DNA from: Antedon mediterranea
Taxonomy: Eukaryota > Echinodermata > Crinoidea > Comatulida > Antedonidae
DNA length: 64,000 bases
Direction: 5' to 3'
NCBI RefSeq assembly: GCF_964355755.1
Contig: NC_092672.1
Span: 8,060,001-8,124,000 of the forward strand
This document shows, piece by piece, positions 14,703 to 28,847 of the stretch. The notes beneath the pieces are model-generated. The model was given only the letters and a program-made list of their open reading frames with translations. It was not told where the DNA came from and searched no databases. A program made the translations under genes and the position numbers. The number at the start of each line of letters is the position of its first letter. Position 1 is the stretch's first letter.

Positions 14703-16035
14703 ACTTTTTAATATTTTGTATATATTTTAGTTTTAAGTTTTCTTAAATTTTATTAAACCACTTTCCATTTTTTTATTCTCATTTACAATATTACTAAAAT
14801 CAGTCTGTTTCTCAAAACAATAGTTTCAAAAGTGTATCTTCCAAATAAAATTATTATTATATAGTCAGAGTATTGTTATGAAGCTACTACTAGACTTGTT
14901 GATGAGTCTAAAAGACACATACAGTGACTTTACTAGAAAAACCTCATCCAAGCTCATCGCTAATACAGATCAAAGGCTTACGCTTATAACCGACCTTTAA
15001 CCTTAATATCAGACTTTGTACTCATCAAGAGAATGCAATTTCAATTACTTGCTACATCCCATGAATTCTAAAAGCGAAGAAATACTGTAAATTTGATAAG
15101 CGGACTTTAAGTATCAAAATAGAATCGGGTAAAGTAATTATTTTGAATTGATCTTTGATAACTTCCTGGACCCATCCTATTGCGTTTCCTGCGTAGATAG
15201 GTTATGGAAAACTAATAATAAAATATATGATTTCCACACCATGTAGATTACATATTTTTAATCGAAATTGTTTTTAATCAATTTATCCATGCGTGTGTCT
15301 GTATTTACATTATCTTCGTTTTTGTTCCATGCGGTGAAGTAAGAGTTTATCATTTTTGTTCAAGTCGGTCGATCATAGCACTTGGGAGTACTGTTTTAAT
15401 ATCAAATTAACATTACAAAAATGGTATTTTTTCTATAACAATTATTCTTTCCTATTTTGTTATTATCTATTTAGGCCTACTGTTTCTCAGCTCTCATTTA
15501 AAACAGAGAGAAAATCGTGCAGAGATTAATTATTGAAAACATAAAATTAATTGACTGAATTAAAAATTTACAAACTGGTATTTAAATTTACTAATCCATT
15601 TTAAATATATTATTATATACAGTACTGTATAATATATAGATATATTTTTTCAGTAACAGTATCAGGCAGAATTAGAAAAAAGGACACAGAATGTCATCAT
15701 ATCATATGATTAATAAAGCGTAGAAACGTCCAACAGTAGGAGTAGTGGACTGGTATACAAGCAGGTAAAGTGATTATAGTATTTAGAATTAATATTTAAT
15801 AGGTTCATAGACCCATCATCTTGTATTTCGTATTGCATGCTGATATATATGGAAAACCAATAACCAGACATTATATACCAGTACACAAATAGAACATAAC
15901 AAATACTGATTATTTTAATATATTATTATGCGACATAATAATGCAGGGTTAAGAAATCTAGAATTACAGAGATAAAGATACACAAAGTAGGGGAATGACG
16001 ATACAAAGTAGAAAATTATGGGTAGACAAAATAGG

Positions 16036-16300
16036 AGAATGAATTGCAAAGTGGGAGATATGCAAAGTGGGAGGGTTGCAACGTGGGAGGGTTGCAAAGT
16101 GGGAGGGTTGCAACGTGGGATGGTTGCAAAGTGTGAGGGTTGTAAAGTGGGGGGACCAATGTAGGGAGAACAAAGTTAGAGACAAAAGTTGGGGGGACCC
16201 AATGTAGGGGGACCAATGTAGGGAGAACAAAGTTGGGAGAACAAAGTAGGAGGATCAAAGTAGGGGTATATGACATAGGGGAATGAAATAGGGAAAAGCT
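16036..16300. repeat. Purine-rich minisatellite
   Basis: Imperfect tandem units of about 16-18 bp (GTGGGAGGGTTGCAA) degrade rightward into GGGGGACCAATGTAGGGAG and GAGAACAAAGTAGGAGG units. Repeated G runs give it quadruplex potential. Its open minus-strand frames (16312-15915) reflect the repeat, not genes. Confidence 0.85.
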
Positions 16301-18689
16301 TAGTGGAAGCATGGAGGTCTATGTAAAAATGATATGTCTATAAAAGAGTCATACCTACAATGCAACCTTTTGTGTATAAAAAAAAAAGGTGAATCAAGTC
16401 TGCAAGGACACTAGTCTAGCCCTCTCCCTCAACCTCCCTCAAACTGCTGATTATAAAAACAGAACTTTTTGAGACAGTAAATTTATCAATAAATATGTGT
16501 GCGTTGTTTTAACACTTATAAAAGTTACAATTAAATAATAAATATAAAGTTTCAGGTTTAATTCAAACCATGAGTTAGATAAAACTCAATGCCTAAAATA
16601 ACCACAAAGTGGTCAGAGTACTTCATGAATGTCCTTATGAAAATTAAGAGGGTAATAGGGTGTTAAATATTGATAGAAATTTCAGGTAAATGACTTGAAT
16701 AAAATCATAAATCACACAGCTGCTAAGAAGTAGTAAAAATCACAGTGATTTTCCTACTGATTTTCCTCTTACCTTTCATAATATTGTAATTTTCACCCAG
16801 AGAAAAAAAATTAATTATAACAAAGTAGGTGATATACTAATTAACAAGTTTAACTGAATTTAATTAGTAGAATTATTTAAAGCAATAAACAGTTTGTGGA
16901 GTCAAAATAATAAGCAATATACCATATGTCCTATTTTTCTTTGAGATACAAAATAAAACTTTAAAATACAAAATTAACGATAGATTAAAAAGCATTTTTT
17001 GATGAAATACAAGTTAACTTACATGATGCTCGGCTAAGACTTTTGGAAAGAATGGATTAATAATCCCAAAAATATCAATATTTACTAATTTCACATACTT
17101 TTGAGGTCAGTGGCTTTTGAATATTAACTACTGTTTGATTAGCCTGGCTATGTTGAATTATCTTGTTTACTAGTGATAATAGGTCTGTGTACTGTATCCT
17201 TTGTTTTAGACGTTTCGTTATCTTGATGCGAAGTGAGACACTGTATTTTGCAAGGACAGAGCACCTAAAGCGGTCACATGTTTTAGCCAATGATTTCGTT
17301 AATTGAGATTATAATACTCATTTTAAAAAATAAATAAATTTAGCAGGGAAATATTTAATTTTAATCATAGTATCATCATAATTATAATTGTGCTAAATAA
17401 TAGACGTGCACAATTTTTTCAATAATCATTAAAAAGAATTAGCATGACCCTCAATGTTTGGTAGATTTTCCAATTTATCGCACTTTCTTCACACATTTAA
17501 TACATACTTATTATTAACCAAAATTAATAAACTAATATAGGCCTAAATGCAATATTAAACCATCAATAAACAAGAACAATTGATAGACACAAAACACCTG
17601 GTATTACTATAAGCAAAATTAATCTTTTGTTGGAATCATCCACTTTTTCTTCTCATTTTCAATAACATAACATAAGCAACATTAATCTTGATATAATGTT
17701 ACCACCAAGATGTGGTGTGACGTCCTCTAAAGATTCCTCCCACAAAGGCACATCACAAGGACAATATTTTGGGAGATTCTCTCTCTCGTTAATTTAATTT
17801 TCCAGAGAAAGCCCAAATTAGGAGCAGATTCTGGTAGGGTTATTTGCCTAAACGTGCTAGTTTATGCATTATGAAGGTCAGACAGTTATTCTATGCTCAC
17901 GTCCCGTTTTAATTTAATTGTTGAGATTATACCAAGCCGCATATTTTGTCATACCTGGTGGTATAAAAGTAACTTTGATTCTCTCTTTTATTAATTAAAT
18001 TAAATGCTATTTTACTTTTTTTTCTATGCTATAAGAGAAACCAATTATTTATTTATATGTTTGTTTGATTGATATTTTATGGTATCTATTTTGAGGAAGA
18101 TCTACATGATCTATTTTATGATCTATTATTACCGTAGTATACGATAGTACTTTAAACAATGTATAAATGAAATTTGATTGGTTGATTGTAACATGCAATA
18201 CATATGTGCAATGCTTTTTAATAACGAAATATTAAACATACATTTACATTTGATAATCATTATTGTAATATATTATATATGGAATGATATAGTTTATTAA
18301 ATTTGAATAAAGACAAGATGGTTAATTTGACAGTAGAACATGATTATGGAATAGATAACAAATAGGTGAAGGGGGACTGTAACAGTTGAGGGCAGTCTAT
18401 ACTCAAGGAGAAAGATGGCAACCAATATTAATTAAATGTTACTAGTTAACTTAGGATAGAAATTATTAACTTTTAATAAACACAAATTTTGCTAATTATT
18501 AAATTAGTGATACATGTCTGATAATTTCTTTCATGAGCTTTGTCTTTAGTCTGCTAACCTATTTTGCAGGACTGAAAAAAATTTGGGACGATAGTATGTT
18601 TGGAAGCTCCTACTATAAGGCAAGGTTGTCACAAATTTAGGTAAGGGGGATCGGATCAAAATTCTTTTGTATTTTTCTATCACTTCAAA

Positions 18690-18730
18690 AAGAAGGGCTA
18701 ATGTCGGTTTATCCAGGTAAGCTAGACACG
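18690..18730 (+). repeat. Dispersed GTTTATCCAGGTAAG repeat, copy 4
   Basis: AAGAAGGGCTAATGTCGGTT then TATCCAGGTAAGCTAGACACG; the best match to copy 1. Confidence 0.7.
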
Positions 18731-19307
18731 TAATAGATTTTAAACAATTATATGGACAAATAGTGCATAAATTATGTATTATCAACACATTCTGGTATCC
18801 AAACCTGAAAATGTGCCAGATTAAAACTCCTACAAGTACATAAATTATTTCATAAAAAAAACTAGATTCTTATTAAAAGGAGAATCTAACGAATGATAAA
18901 TGTAATAAATTATTCGCTTTCTACATCTGTAATATAGAATGACAGATAGGCAAAAATACAGAATCAATAACGATATTTAATACAATTGTTGCACAAGTGC
19001 TAAAGTGTATTTGTCCTCAGGCAACTGAAGCATCAAATAAAGTCAAATGTTATTACAAATTCGTGTTAGCTTTTTCATGTCGAAGCCTATATAGAATTAT
19101 TTATTATCTTGTTCTTTTATTCAGTCTTATTGTATTTCTATTAATTCGTAACATGAAGATGACAAGCATTTAGGTTTCCTTTATTGGAAATAATTGTCTT
19201 CTCCTTCAAACCATTCCATAATATTCTTAAATGCTAAATATAAAATTTCTGCAAATTAAGAACGAATACAGTACAAATACATTCTCCTTTTTGTATTTTC
19301 CTCTACC

Positions 19308-19354
19308 TCAGAGAGAAGGGCTATATTGGTTTATCCAGGTAAGCTAGGCACAAC
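19308..19354 (+). repeat. Dispersed GTTTATCCAGGTAAG repeat, copy 5
   Basis: CTCAGAGAGAAGGGCTATAT then TGGTTTATCCAGGTAAGCTA and GGCACAACA. Confidence 0.7.
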
Positions 19355-21271
19355 ATATGGTATACATATTTGAAAAGAATTATAATATATTCTTTTAAAA
19401 ATTAATTGTATATACCAATTATTTACTAAAAAAATTTTTTTTTTAAGCTGGAGAAGTCAAAATGAATAAAAAAACAATTGTCTGTGAATAATACTAGAAA
19501 TACTTTTAAGAGCATTTAAGAGTGAAATAATTAACAAGAAATGTGTGGTCATCTGGACTTAAATTATGATTATTAGATGTTTTTATTGATGTAATGAACA
19601 TTGGCAATAATTAGCCTTGACACCACTACAAATATTGAGTCAACTTGAAGGCAAGTGTGTGTACTTTAAAGTTGTCTCTGGGGTGATTATGGTATCAATA
19701 TAGGAGGCTTAAATTTGGTATACAAGACACTTATGCTGTAGTTCACATATAAAACACATTTGCTTGTTTACTATTGAGAACTTGCTGATGTTGGCTCATC
19801 AAACATGAGTAGCCACTTACATCTTACACTTGTTGTAAACAAGAGTACAAATGTTAGCAGTGTGATGTACTGTAACTGACTTATTGGCAAACATTGTTAT
19901 AGTCTATTATTAAAGACTAAGTTTCTCGTTTGAGTGAATAAAACTGGAAATAAACAAACAGAATAAGAATAACAAAGCAAATATTGTATCTGGATGTGAT
20001 CGGTTTATTTGTTTGGTTGGCTAAAAATGATTTCCTTTATATTATTATAGCAATAACATTCCAAAACAGAGATATTCATCAAACTATAAACAACATCAAT
20101 TCAACTGCTACACAAAGTGCAAATCCAGTACAACATGCATTGGATACAAAGATAGCTATGCAAATTTAATGGCTGCACTCACCACAACTGCACTAAAAAA
20201 ACATCCACATCACCTTATGTAATTGCTGCAGTTGACTGTTTACTTCACAAAAATTGCACCAGCTAAAACTATGGCAGAAGAAAAACAGATAAACTCTCTA
20301 AAACAACAGTATCTGCAAAAAAGCATGTCCCTAATTACTCTAACTTTTGATCCACCTGTAACTATCTAATTGCAGCTCCTGTCCCTTTGCAACTGCAGTA
20401 GTCCCAACTGCATCAACTGTTCCTAAATTCAAGTACCGTATCTATAGCCCAACTATGCTAGACCTTACCTGCAACTGCAAATTTGAAACATTTGTTTAAA
20501 AAAAAACTTAATCTTGCGTCATGTATAAAAAAAACAATTGGTAAACAAGAAGATACCACTACTAGACATCAATAAATTACATTAGATAAAAGGGAAAATA
20601 CAAACTGATAATCTGCTAAGTATTTTGAAGGTAGTTTAATGCAAATTTACGCAACCTTGGCTTAGGAAGTAAGAGGTTGGTTTTATCTGCTATATCAACA
20701 TACATCTGATTAATACCACCTCAAAAAAGCACATAAGAAAAATAGATTCATTGCCATGTGACAGAGTCATGTGATGAGATGTTTCGGCAAGGACGAAGCA
20801 ATAATGAAGATAATATATCCAAGGAAAATATGTCAATGATCTAGTTAATTATATCTGTTAATTATATCTGTACTTGAAGTTTTACATGCCATACCTTGAA
20901 CATGGTATCTTCATTTTTATCTTAAATACCGTCAACTTTCCCAATACTGGACACCATTGGGCTGGCCTAATATGTTTGCTTTTCTGAAAATTCTGGTATT
21001 TCAGAATGTGTTTTTAATTGTAAAAATAGATTTTAGGACCTTTTAGACCAAAAAAAAAAGTATGGTTTTGGAGCGTTTCAAGTTTTCAGAGAGCCCAATA
21101 TTGGGAAAATTGACTACTATCCATAGATCAATGAATCATAATGACAAAAATTCTTGACAACATTTTTTAAACATTTTTACATCATCAAATATTACTCGGC
21201 AATGGCAGGATGGAAAAAAAAGTTTAGTAACGCAAGGGTTAGGTATCAGCACTGTATTGGTCATCAAACAA

Positions 21272-21342
21272 ATGTGACAGGAATCGAACCAATGACTTTA
21301 TGATTGGTAAGCAAGCTTGTCAACCATTAAGCCACAAGAACT
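21272..21342 (-). pseudogene. tRNA-like sequence or SINE head
   Basis: On the minus strand, TGGCTTAATGG (box A-like) and GGTTCGATTCC (perfect box B) stand at tRNA spacing, with D stem GCTT/AAGC. The anticodon stem does not pair properly, so this is a tRNA relic rather than an active gene. Confidence 0.55.
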
Positions 21343-22980
21343 AATTTCTGATATATCTGGTCTCATACATCAATATTTATTCAGACACTGATGATACAGA
21401 TTTAATATTCTTTCAAAAAGTTATTCCAACTTTACTGCTGTGCAGACTATTCAGTATTTGTTAGACAGCATATTTGAAAGTTATTTTCTTATAACATTTC
21501 GATTTTTAAAACCAAAGTTCAACATGTTTCACTTAAAATAAACAAAGTTTTTCTTGTTAATTACCCCAGGCAATAATTTCTTGATCTGCAAATAATCTTA
21601 TGTCATATTTAATTAAGTCTAATTAACAAAAACAACAAACAGTAGTAACCTGTTTATTCTCTGGGACATTACTATCAGGTTATGGCAAGCTAGGCCCCTG
21701 GTGGTGTCGGTTTACTGACAGAAGCGTGTTAGACAACATCTCCCGACTGCCAAATACGATGGTCTGGATTGTGCTAAAAACGATATGAAAGAAACATAAG
21801 ACAAAACTAATGTCTACTTGTTTTCCATTCTTCTTTCCCTTCCTGCTAATGTTGAAAACCAACGTCCTCTCTGGAGTTCCCCCTTTTCCTTTCCCTTGGG
21901 AAAGTCTACCAGCATAACCCCTACATCTGTGTGTCCCGCGGGAGTATAATCTATGTTTTTGTTTGATAGCATTCTTTCCTGTTCCCGGACAGCAGAGTAG
22001 CTTGCTAAAACAGGAGACCAGTCATTGAGTGAGAAATAGCAAAGTTTCGCAAACCAACGCAAATCATTACGCATACTTCCTACATATCAACGATTGGTCC
22101 CAGCCCGTCATTCTAGTTTCCTAATTTTCTAGGCAGACATGCGTTTCTTGTATTATACATTCAACTTATTAGAAAACACTTTATAATACTAATAATAAAT
22201 CTAAGCTAGCGCAGCTAAAAAGAAAAGTTCATTACAATTATGTTTTCAGTTTTTTAGAATTAGTTGGAAGTGATTTTTTAAAGTATTGTTCAGTTTATAT
22301 TGAAATTGATTTGCGCAAACATTGTAACGTATGATCAGCTTTAAACGTGCAGTTAACATGATTGTATCATGTATTCTAATTATTAACACTGTTATTGGCA
22401 AATGCTTGTCAAGAATAATAAAGCAACGCATACATTCACATCACAATAATAATACACACATAAACAACAGTACTCATTGTACCATCCATCGCCATTAAGA
22501 CACATTTCATGACAATGACGTAGATTTTATCTGTCAATACCGCCAATCATTTAACATAATTTGTTGTGTCTCCTATGATATTTAAAACCGTTTATTTCTG
22601 GGCAAATCTCTGTTTAAGTGTTCAACGTGTGCAATTGAATTTTTCACCGTGACATTTCGTATCAACTTCTACGTCAATATTATCATTGATTGCTAAGCAT
22701 TATCTATGATACAGTTCATCGCAACCGTCAACATCTCTCACTCTTTGTATCCGTTAATATCCGTAACGATGTTCTATTGCTGTATACAATTAATCTCTCG
22801 TAACTACAATTCTATAAGTTAAAATTTTCTTAAACCGCCCTCTTTAGTTGCAATAAATTGAAAATGTCGATCGTATTTAAATCAAGTTTATAAGAAATGC
22901 TAAACCAGATAACATCAAATGTTCATGCATATTTTACACAAAATTTCATTGATCTAAGAGAATCATATTGTTTATACTTA

Positions 22981-23145
22981 CAGTAGAACCTCTATTAAGG
23001 GGACACCTTCCAAGACTAACAATGGTTCCCTTAACATGGATGTCCCCTGAATAGCTGTAGTGTTAAAACATGTATTAAAAGGAAAGTGTCCCTGAACAGG
23101 GATGTCCCCTGAACAGGGATGTCCCCTTAACAGGAATTTCTACTG
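22981..23145. mobile_element. Short MITE with CAGTAGAA ends and TA duplication
   Basis: Starts CAGTAGAACCTCTATTAAGG and ends TTAACAGGAATTTCTACTG, flanked by TA on each side as in Tc1/mariner-type insertions. The inside holds repeated GAACAGGGATGTCCCCT. Confidence 0.82.
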
Positions 23146-26100
23146 TAATTAACTTATGTTTTATCTTTTGTTTCAATTAATGAGCTCTTTTTACTTATAA
23201 TTTCTGATAAAGATAACACTTATTTATATCTTATAAGTCCAATATTTTTTAAATGACAAAGATAAAAGAACTTTTACATTAGCTAATTTAACATGCTTAA
23301 TTAGAGAAAGTTTATAGAGCAACCTAATATTGATTGTATCACACCTTATTCTCTTTCATACACATTACTGGTCATAATTAAAGGGTCTACCAAAATACTG
23401 ATAATCAAAAAGTACTATATTTACATTAATTGCCTTTTAATGTCTACCTAATAAAAATATCTTTAGGCTTAAATTGGTTTTAATGGTGTCTCAGAAAGTA
23501 AACCCTTTGTGCTTGTTCTTTTGATGTCAAATATTCCGGAAAAGTTCCTTAAGAAGTGTTGTTATTCTCCCGGCTTAAATTTTAATCGGTGGTTCCCAGA
23601 GAAAAAAATAAGAAAAGAGAAAATAAAGTCTGCAAGATAATCTCTGTAAAACTCATCCAAGCATCAAGTGGAAGTACAAGTTTTACTCCCTTACTTTGGT
23701 TCACCTTCAGGGCTAAGCTGGCATCTAAGCACCTATTAAGCTCAAGGTTTCCAAAAGCCCCAGGGAGGCAAAGTAGTTTTCTTCCCTTTTCTTTAACCAA
23801 CTTCTATCCTTGGCCTTACTAACTACTGGCTGACAGGCAGAACAGTTGCTAGAAATGAAGATAAATGGTAAAGTATCTGTTTGTAGACAGGTATTGGTTC
23901 TATGAAGATCTACAACACATCACAACAACACCATTAATTCCTCCCAAGAGAAGTCCATTTTTTGATGAATTTTCTGAGGATGCCTATAAAATGTTAAGTT
24001 CTGAAGTGAACTTTTTCCAGCCAATGTACTTTTTCTTTTAGTCTGTCCTTCATTCTTGCCAATTTAAAAATGAAATTAGAGGAGGGATTATTTTTACAAT
24101 TAACTACAACCAGGAGAACAATTAAAAAATATCATTTTTTGTTTTTATATTAATATTTCACAAACTAAATAGTTTATCCAATCTCAAATACATAAAAATC
24201 AAGGACACCTTTTTAATGATTTATATAAATGTAAAATAAGACAATTAAATGAATACAATATCTTATGAACAATGGTAAGATCATAATTTATTTTATGAGT
24301 ACCTGGACTTTCAACTATAAGTACGAATGCTGAAGAAACAATACAATTAAAATTAATAGTTAATTTGTTCAATTGTTTGGTTAAAAAATTTTAAAAAACA
24401 TTACTAAGAAAAATTAATTTGATAAATATCGGTCATAAACAGAAATGATACAGAAACAAACACTTAATATTTTTGGTCTTGTTTACTTTATCTGAGCGTA
24501 TGAATTTGTCGAAATGATGTCGATAATAAATGTTTGTGTATCGATAAAAACTAACACAGAAAATAAAAGACCAATATAAATCAGTTGTCGAGCATCAAGT
24601 TGAAAAATGTTATTTTAATGTTCATCCTCCAAAAAACATTATAAGAAAACAAACTACTTGACATGTAAGAAATTGCAGGAAAAATTAATCAAATATATAG
24701 CGGGTGAGAGAAGAAATAAAACACGACAATCTCTTTATCTTCTACGATTCCAAAAGATAGAGATTGTCAAACTTGATTTATCTCGCAGTTTATCCAGAGA
24801 TGTTTTTGGAATCGAAACGCAGATTTTATCACCGCTTATTGCGCATTAAATGGCCAGTGTGCGGTCTTTAAATCATCACTGTGGTAAGCTAAAGCCGAGA
24901 GATATCTTTCATTCAGAGTATATATTGAAAACCGATGCCAATAACTTAAAAGTTTGTGATTTAAACATGAAATTGTGTAGCACTGCAGCAATTTCTTCCA
25001 AACGACATCAAAATTATTATAAAGTTCCTGGTATGTTACTTTACTTGATTAGAAAAACAGTTTAATTTTTCATGAGAAGTAGAAAACTTTATCACTCATC
25101 ACAAAGTAATCAAATAAGTTGGTGGTAGACATCAAACAAAGACAAATAGTACCTGATATAATAATAAGATTTTCAACATGTTTTTTAAGTCGATATAAAA
25201 CAAAATGACAACACTCGAGGATACCCTACCCTTTCATTTACATTTCGTTTTAAACTTATTTAAAGAACAGAACCATGGAGGTATTGATGAATAAACAAAA
25301 GAAAGATCATTTTCAACTTAACATACGATCATGAACATAAAAAGTTTAAGTCAATGTGTATAATTTTAGTTATAGGCCTACTTGAGCATTGTTTTTGTGA
25401 ACTTTAATTTGTTTCATTAATAGTAGGACATATTTGGACTATTATGAATTTGTGTATACATGTATGGCTTATAATAATTCACATTCTTAGTGAATGATTT
25501 TTTTTCAATATAACAATAAAAAATAGTTTCTGAAAAAAGTTTCAAAATTTGAAATTTAATCACAGATCTAAATCAATTAAAAACCTATCAAACAAAAGTA
25601 TTATTTTTAGAATATCAAAATAACAAATTATCCTCCATTTTAATCTTCAACTTTATCTTAAAAGTTAACTTTATTAACAGAAATTTGTGTTTCAATCAAG
25701 CATCTCGCGAAAAATTGGATCAGACATATCTAAAAACAAACAAAATGTGCGTATCCTAGTCAAGTCATAACATTACAAGAGCCCTATGTGAATCCAAATT
25801 AAACAGATACAATTTTTGTTATCATAATTGAGAGAGAAGTTTGTGATAATGTTGGAATTGTTCTCTTGGGACTTTTTATAAATTGTTTTTCATTCAGAAG
25901 AGAGAAATAATCATTAGAAGGATTTTACTTATCAGTGGCCAGTTGCTTGCTTGACATGATGACAAGCAAACATTTCCATTCAATAACATAATCATCAAAT
26001 TAAACATTTTCTTTAAATAAATTGTAATGAAAAAACATTGAATGAATATAGATAATTGATGTTGTTCTAATAGGATAAGAGAAATATTTTTATATTTCAA

Positions 26101-28847
26101 GACATGTTGTCTAAAAGCTCTTAAAGTTTAGATATCTGTGGCCAGATTTATCAAATTTGCTTAATATAAGCAAAATAAATAATCTTAACTTTGTTATTAG
26201 TCAATACTTTTGCTTAAGTCAAATTTAAAATATTTGACATATTTAAAAAAAATCTTAAATAATGTCCATTTCATTGATTTAATTTTTAAATGGTTTTTCA
26301 CTTAAATAAATCTGAACTATCTTGACTTAAGCAAAATGATAACAGCCGCTGATACCATTATTTAGTTAAATAATTTAGTTTATTTAATTCCCTGGATCAA
26401 CAACACCCATTAGTTATGTAGACATTTTTTTTTAATGTAGAACATAGATATAGAAATGGAACAAACATGACAAACAGACACAATTTATTTATGTATTCAA
26501 GAAAAATATTAAATATTATTACAAATTAAACATTAAGAACAATACAAGAAGAAATAAAGGAAGATTCCATTTTTAATTTCTTATGAACAAGCATATTTTC
26601 AAATAGAGAGAAGTATTAGTAAAAATTTAATAAAAAGAGATGCATTCTGTAACAATTGTTGTTTTATAGTCTATTAAATTGGACTGCTTTTTAACAGAAA
26701 CAGAAACTACATTATACGAAAAACCGAAGCCAATCATCTGAACCGTCAAAATGTGAGTAAGCCTCCTTAGTGAACAATATTTCCTTAGCTATTTATCATG
26801 ATTGAAATCTATACTGACAAATTTCTGTTGTCAAACGTTCTATTCCTATCCAATGTTTTCCCTGTCATGGGATAATCATTCGGAGCTGCCGCCAACAATT
26901 AGTAATATTCAACTTGAAAATAATCAGGAAGCCACACACCCAAAATATCGACAGATAATGACGATGTTTGTTTTCCAATTTGGATTGTTTTGTCAAGAAT
27001 GTTTTTATACATTTTTCATAATGTTTGTTTGTAACTTGATGGGAATATATGTTTGGTTATGAATCGCTGAATTATCTAATTTCCTACTGAAATGTATTAA
27101 TTTTAAAGCTTAAGCTTTTTATTAGCAATCTTAATTCAATGTTTATTTTAAAATTATTTCAAAGGACTTCAAAATTTACTGTAACATAAAAAATACAGTT
27201 TAACCTTTAAATCTAAATAACTTAAATTATAAAAGAATTTATAATTTTATTATTTTTAAATAAACAAATAAACTTGATGATCTTTCCACATTTTTAAATA
27301 TAGTTTTTTATAATTAAACAAGCCTTAATTCACTCTTTTTAATTATAAGTTTACTTTAGCGTAACTATTTTCCACCATGTGTAGAAATTCAGAAAGAAAT
27401 ATAGAAAAAGATGTAACAAAAGCTATCAGTCTTCACATATATAAATTTCAACAATGTATTTGTTCACACTTTGTTAGGACACAACTAGCAATGTTACATT
27501 CAAATCTCAAATACAGTGCCAACAACACACAGAAAGCTTAACAGGATCTTGTGAACGGGAAGTGTTCAACGCCAACAAGAGGAAGTGATCACTTGACATA
27601 GAACTTAGTACGTATTCAATTCTAAATCTTATCACCTCAAATGCTTCCTGAATTACCACAACTATTGCCTGTTAAAACGCGTCCAATAACGTGAAAAGTT
27701 TAGAAAAATCAAATAATTTAGAAGCCATTTATTTAGATTCAATGTCAAATTTTAGTTTTTTAATCTTATATAGGCCCTATTAATTATTTAATTACATACA
27801 TTTATAATCAACAGGGTAAGGAATTAGGCAAATGTTGTGACTGTTCAAGGAAGTTATGGTAGGCCTAGGCCTATGTTATGTAATAAATAGGTCAATAGAA
27901 AAAAGGTCAAAATGTTTGTTCATGAATATAATTCGATGGAATGAAAGAAATATGGAAAAATCATTATCTAGAAAATATTAAATATAAAGACTATAAAATG
28001 AAATTAAAAATGAATAAAGACATGAGAATAAAATAAAACTGGTATTTATCATTTTCAACAATGCTTACCTAAGTGAAAAACTAAAGCTTTTTAAATAAAA
28101 ATGGGTTTTTATATTTTAAAGGACATAAGAAAAATTTAAAAAATAAAAATATTTGCTTAGGTTATTTTGAAAAATGATTAGCAAAATCAACAAATTTATT
28201 TTTAAGCAAGTTTATACATCATGCCAGAATTGTATAATTAAGAATTAATTATACAATAATGTATACTTTGGGAATTGTTAATTAAAACAACTTAAAAGCC
28301 AACATTTACTGTAAAGATAATTATTCTTTTTTCCATTTTATCTGCTCATTGAAAGTAATAGCAATCATTGGTGGCAGTATAATGTGTATATGACTAAACT
28401 GACTATCTTTTACATATTAACTAGTCTGCTTCTTCTTCTACTCACATGACACATAGCAGAATTATAAGTAGGCCTACAACTACACTGCTCATCTGGTTTC
28501 CTAGAAATTCTGATTTTTATCACAATGCATTTTACATTTCATGAAATTTGTGACCTTTTATAAAATAAGAATGTTAGGCTATTTGTTTTGGGAAGTTTTC
28601 AGTTTTTAATAAAAGATTTATGTTGGAAATGTGTATGTCCTTTATTTCAACATTAAACTTATTTAACAGAAACAATTAAGAAAGAAACCCTGAATCAAGA
28701 AGAGATAATATCAAAAGCCAAAGCCATTACACAATCGAAGAAAATTCTTAACGAACACCTTAGTAGGCTATTTGGTGCTGAATAGGTTTTCGACTCCAGT
28801 TCTACGACATAGAAGAGGAGGATCCCATATGCATGTATGTATGTATG
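23146..28847. other. AT-rich DNA, nothing recognised
   Basis: Open frames at 23589-23822 and 24658-25065 lack recognisable motifs and splice context. Possibly intergenic or a long intron. Confidence 0.5.
24726..24771. other. Hairpin
   Basis: GACAATCTCTTTATCTT and AAGATAGAGATTGTC pair across a short loop (CTACGATTCCAA). It lies in a stretch open on the plus strand from 24658 to 25065 with a single TAA in between; I recognise no protein there. Confidence 0.5.

Larger units (their letters stand above)
16310..22980. other. AT-rich DNA with dispersed repeats
   Basis: Contains two GTTTATCCAGGTAAG repeats and a tRNA relic. The stretch 20100-20470 is unusually rich in TGCAGT/ACTGCA words but shows no regular period. 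The open minus-strand frame 22074-21814 is not recognisable. Confidence 0.5.

Noticed and set aside
15915-16312. Overlapping minus-strand reading frames of 60-98 codons
   Set aside because: They are translations of a purine-rich minisatellite (repeated SHFATLPLCNPPTLQP-like words) with no independent protein character.
21814-22074. 86-codon minus-strand reading frame
   Set aside because: No domain, no splice context and no neighbouring exon; composition fits chance.
24658-25065. Two adjoining open frames separated by one TAA
   Set aside because: Tempting as a gene with a readable ochre codon given the UUA tRNAs, but the protein is unlike anything known, the hairpin at 24726 explains part of the sequence, and there is no conservation evidence.
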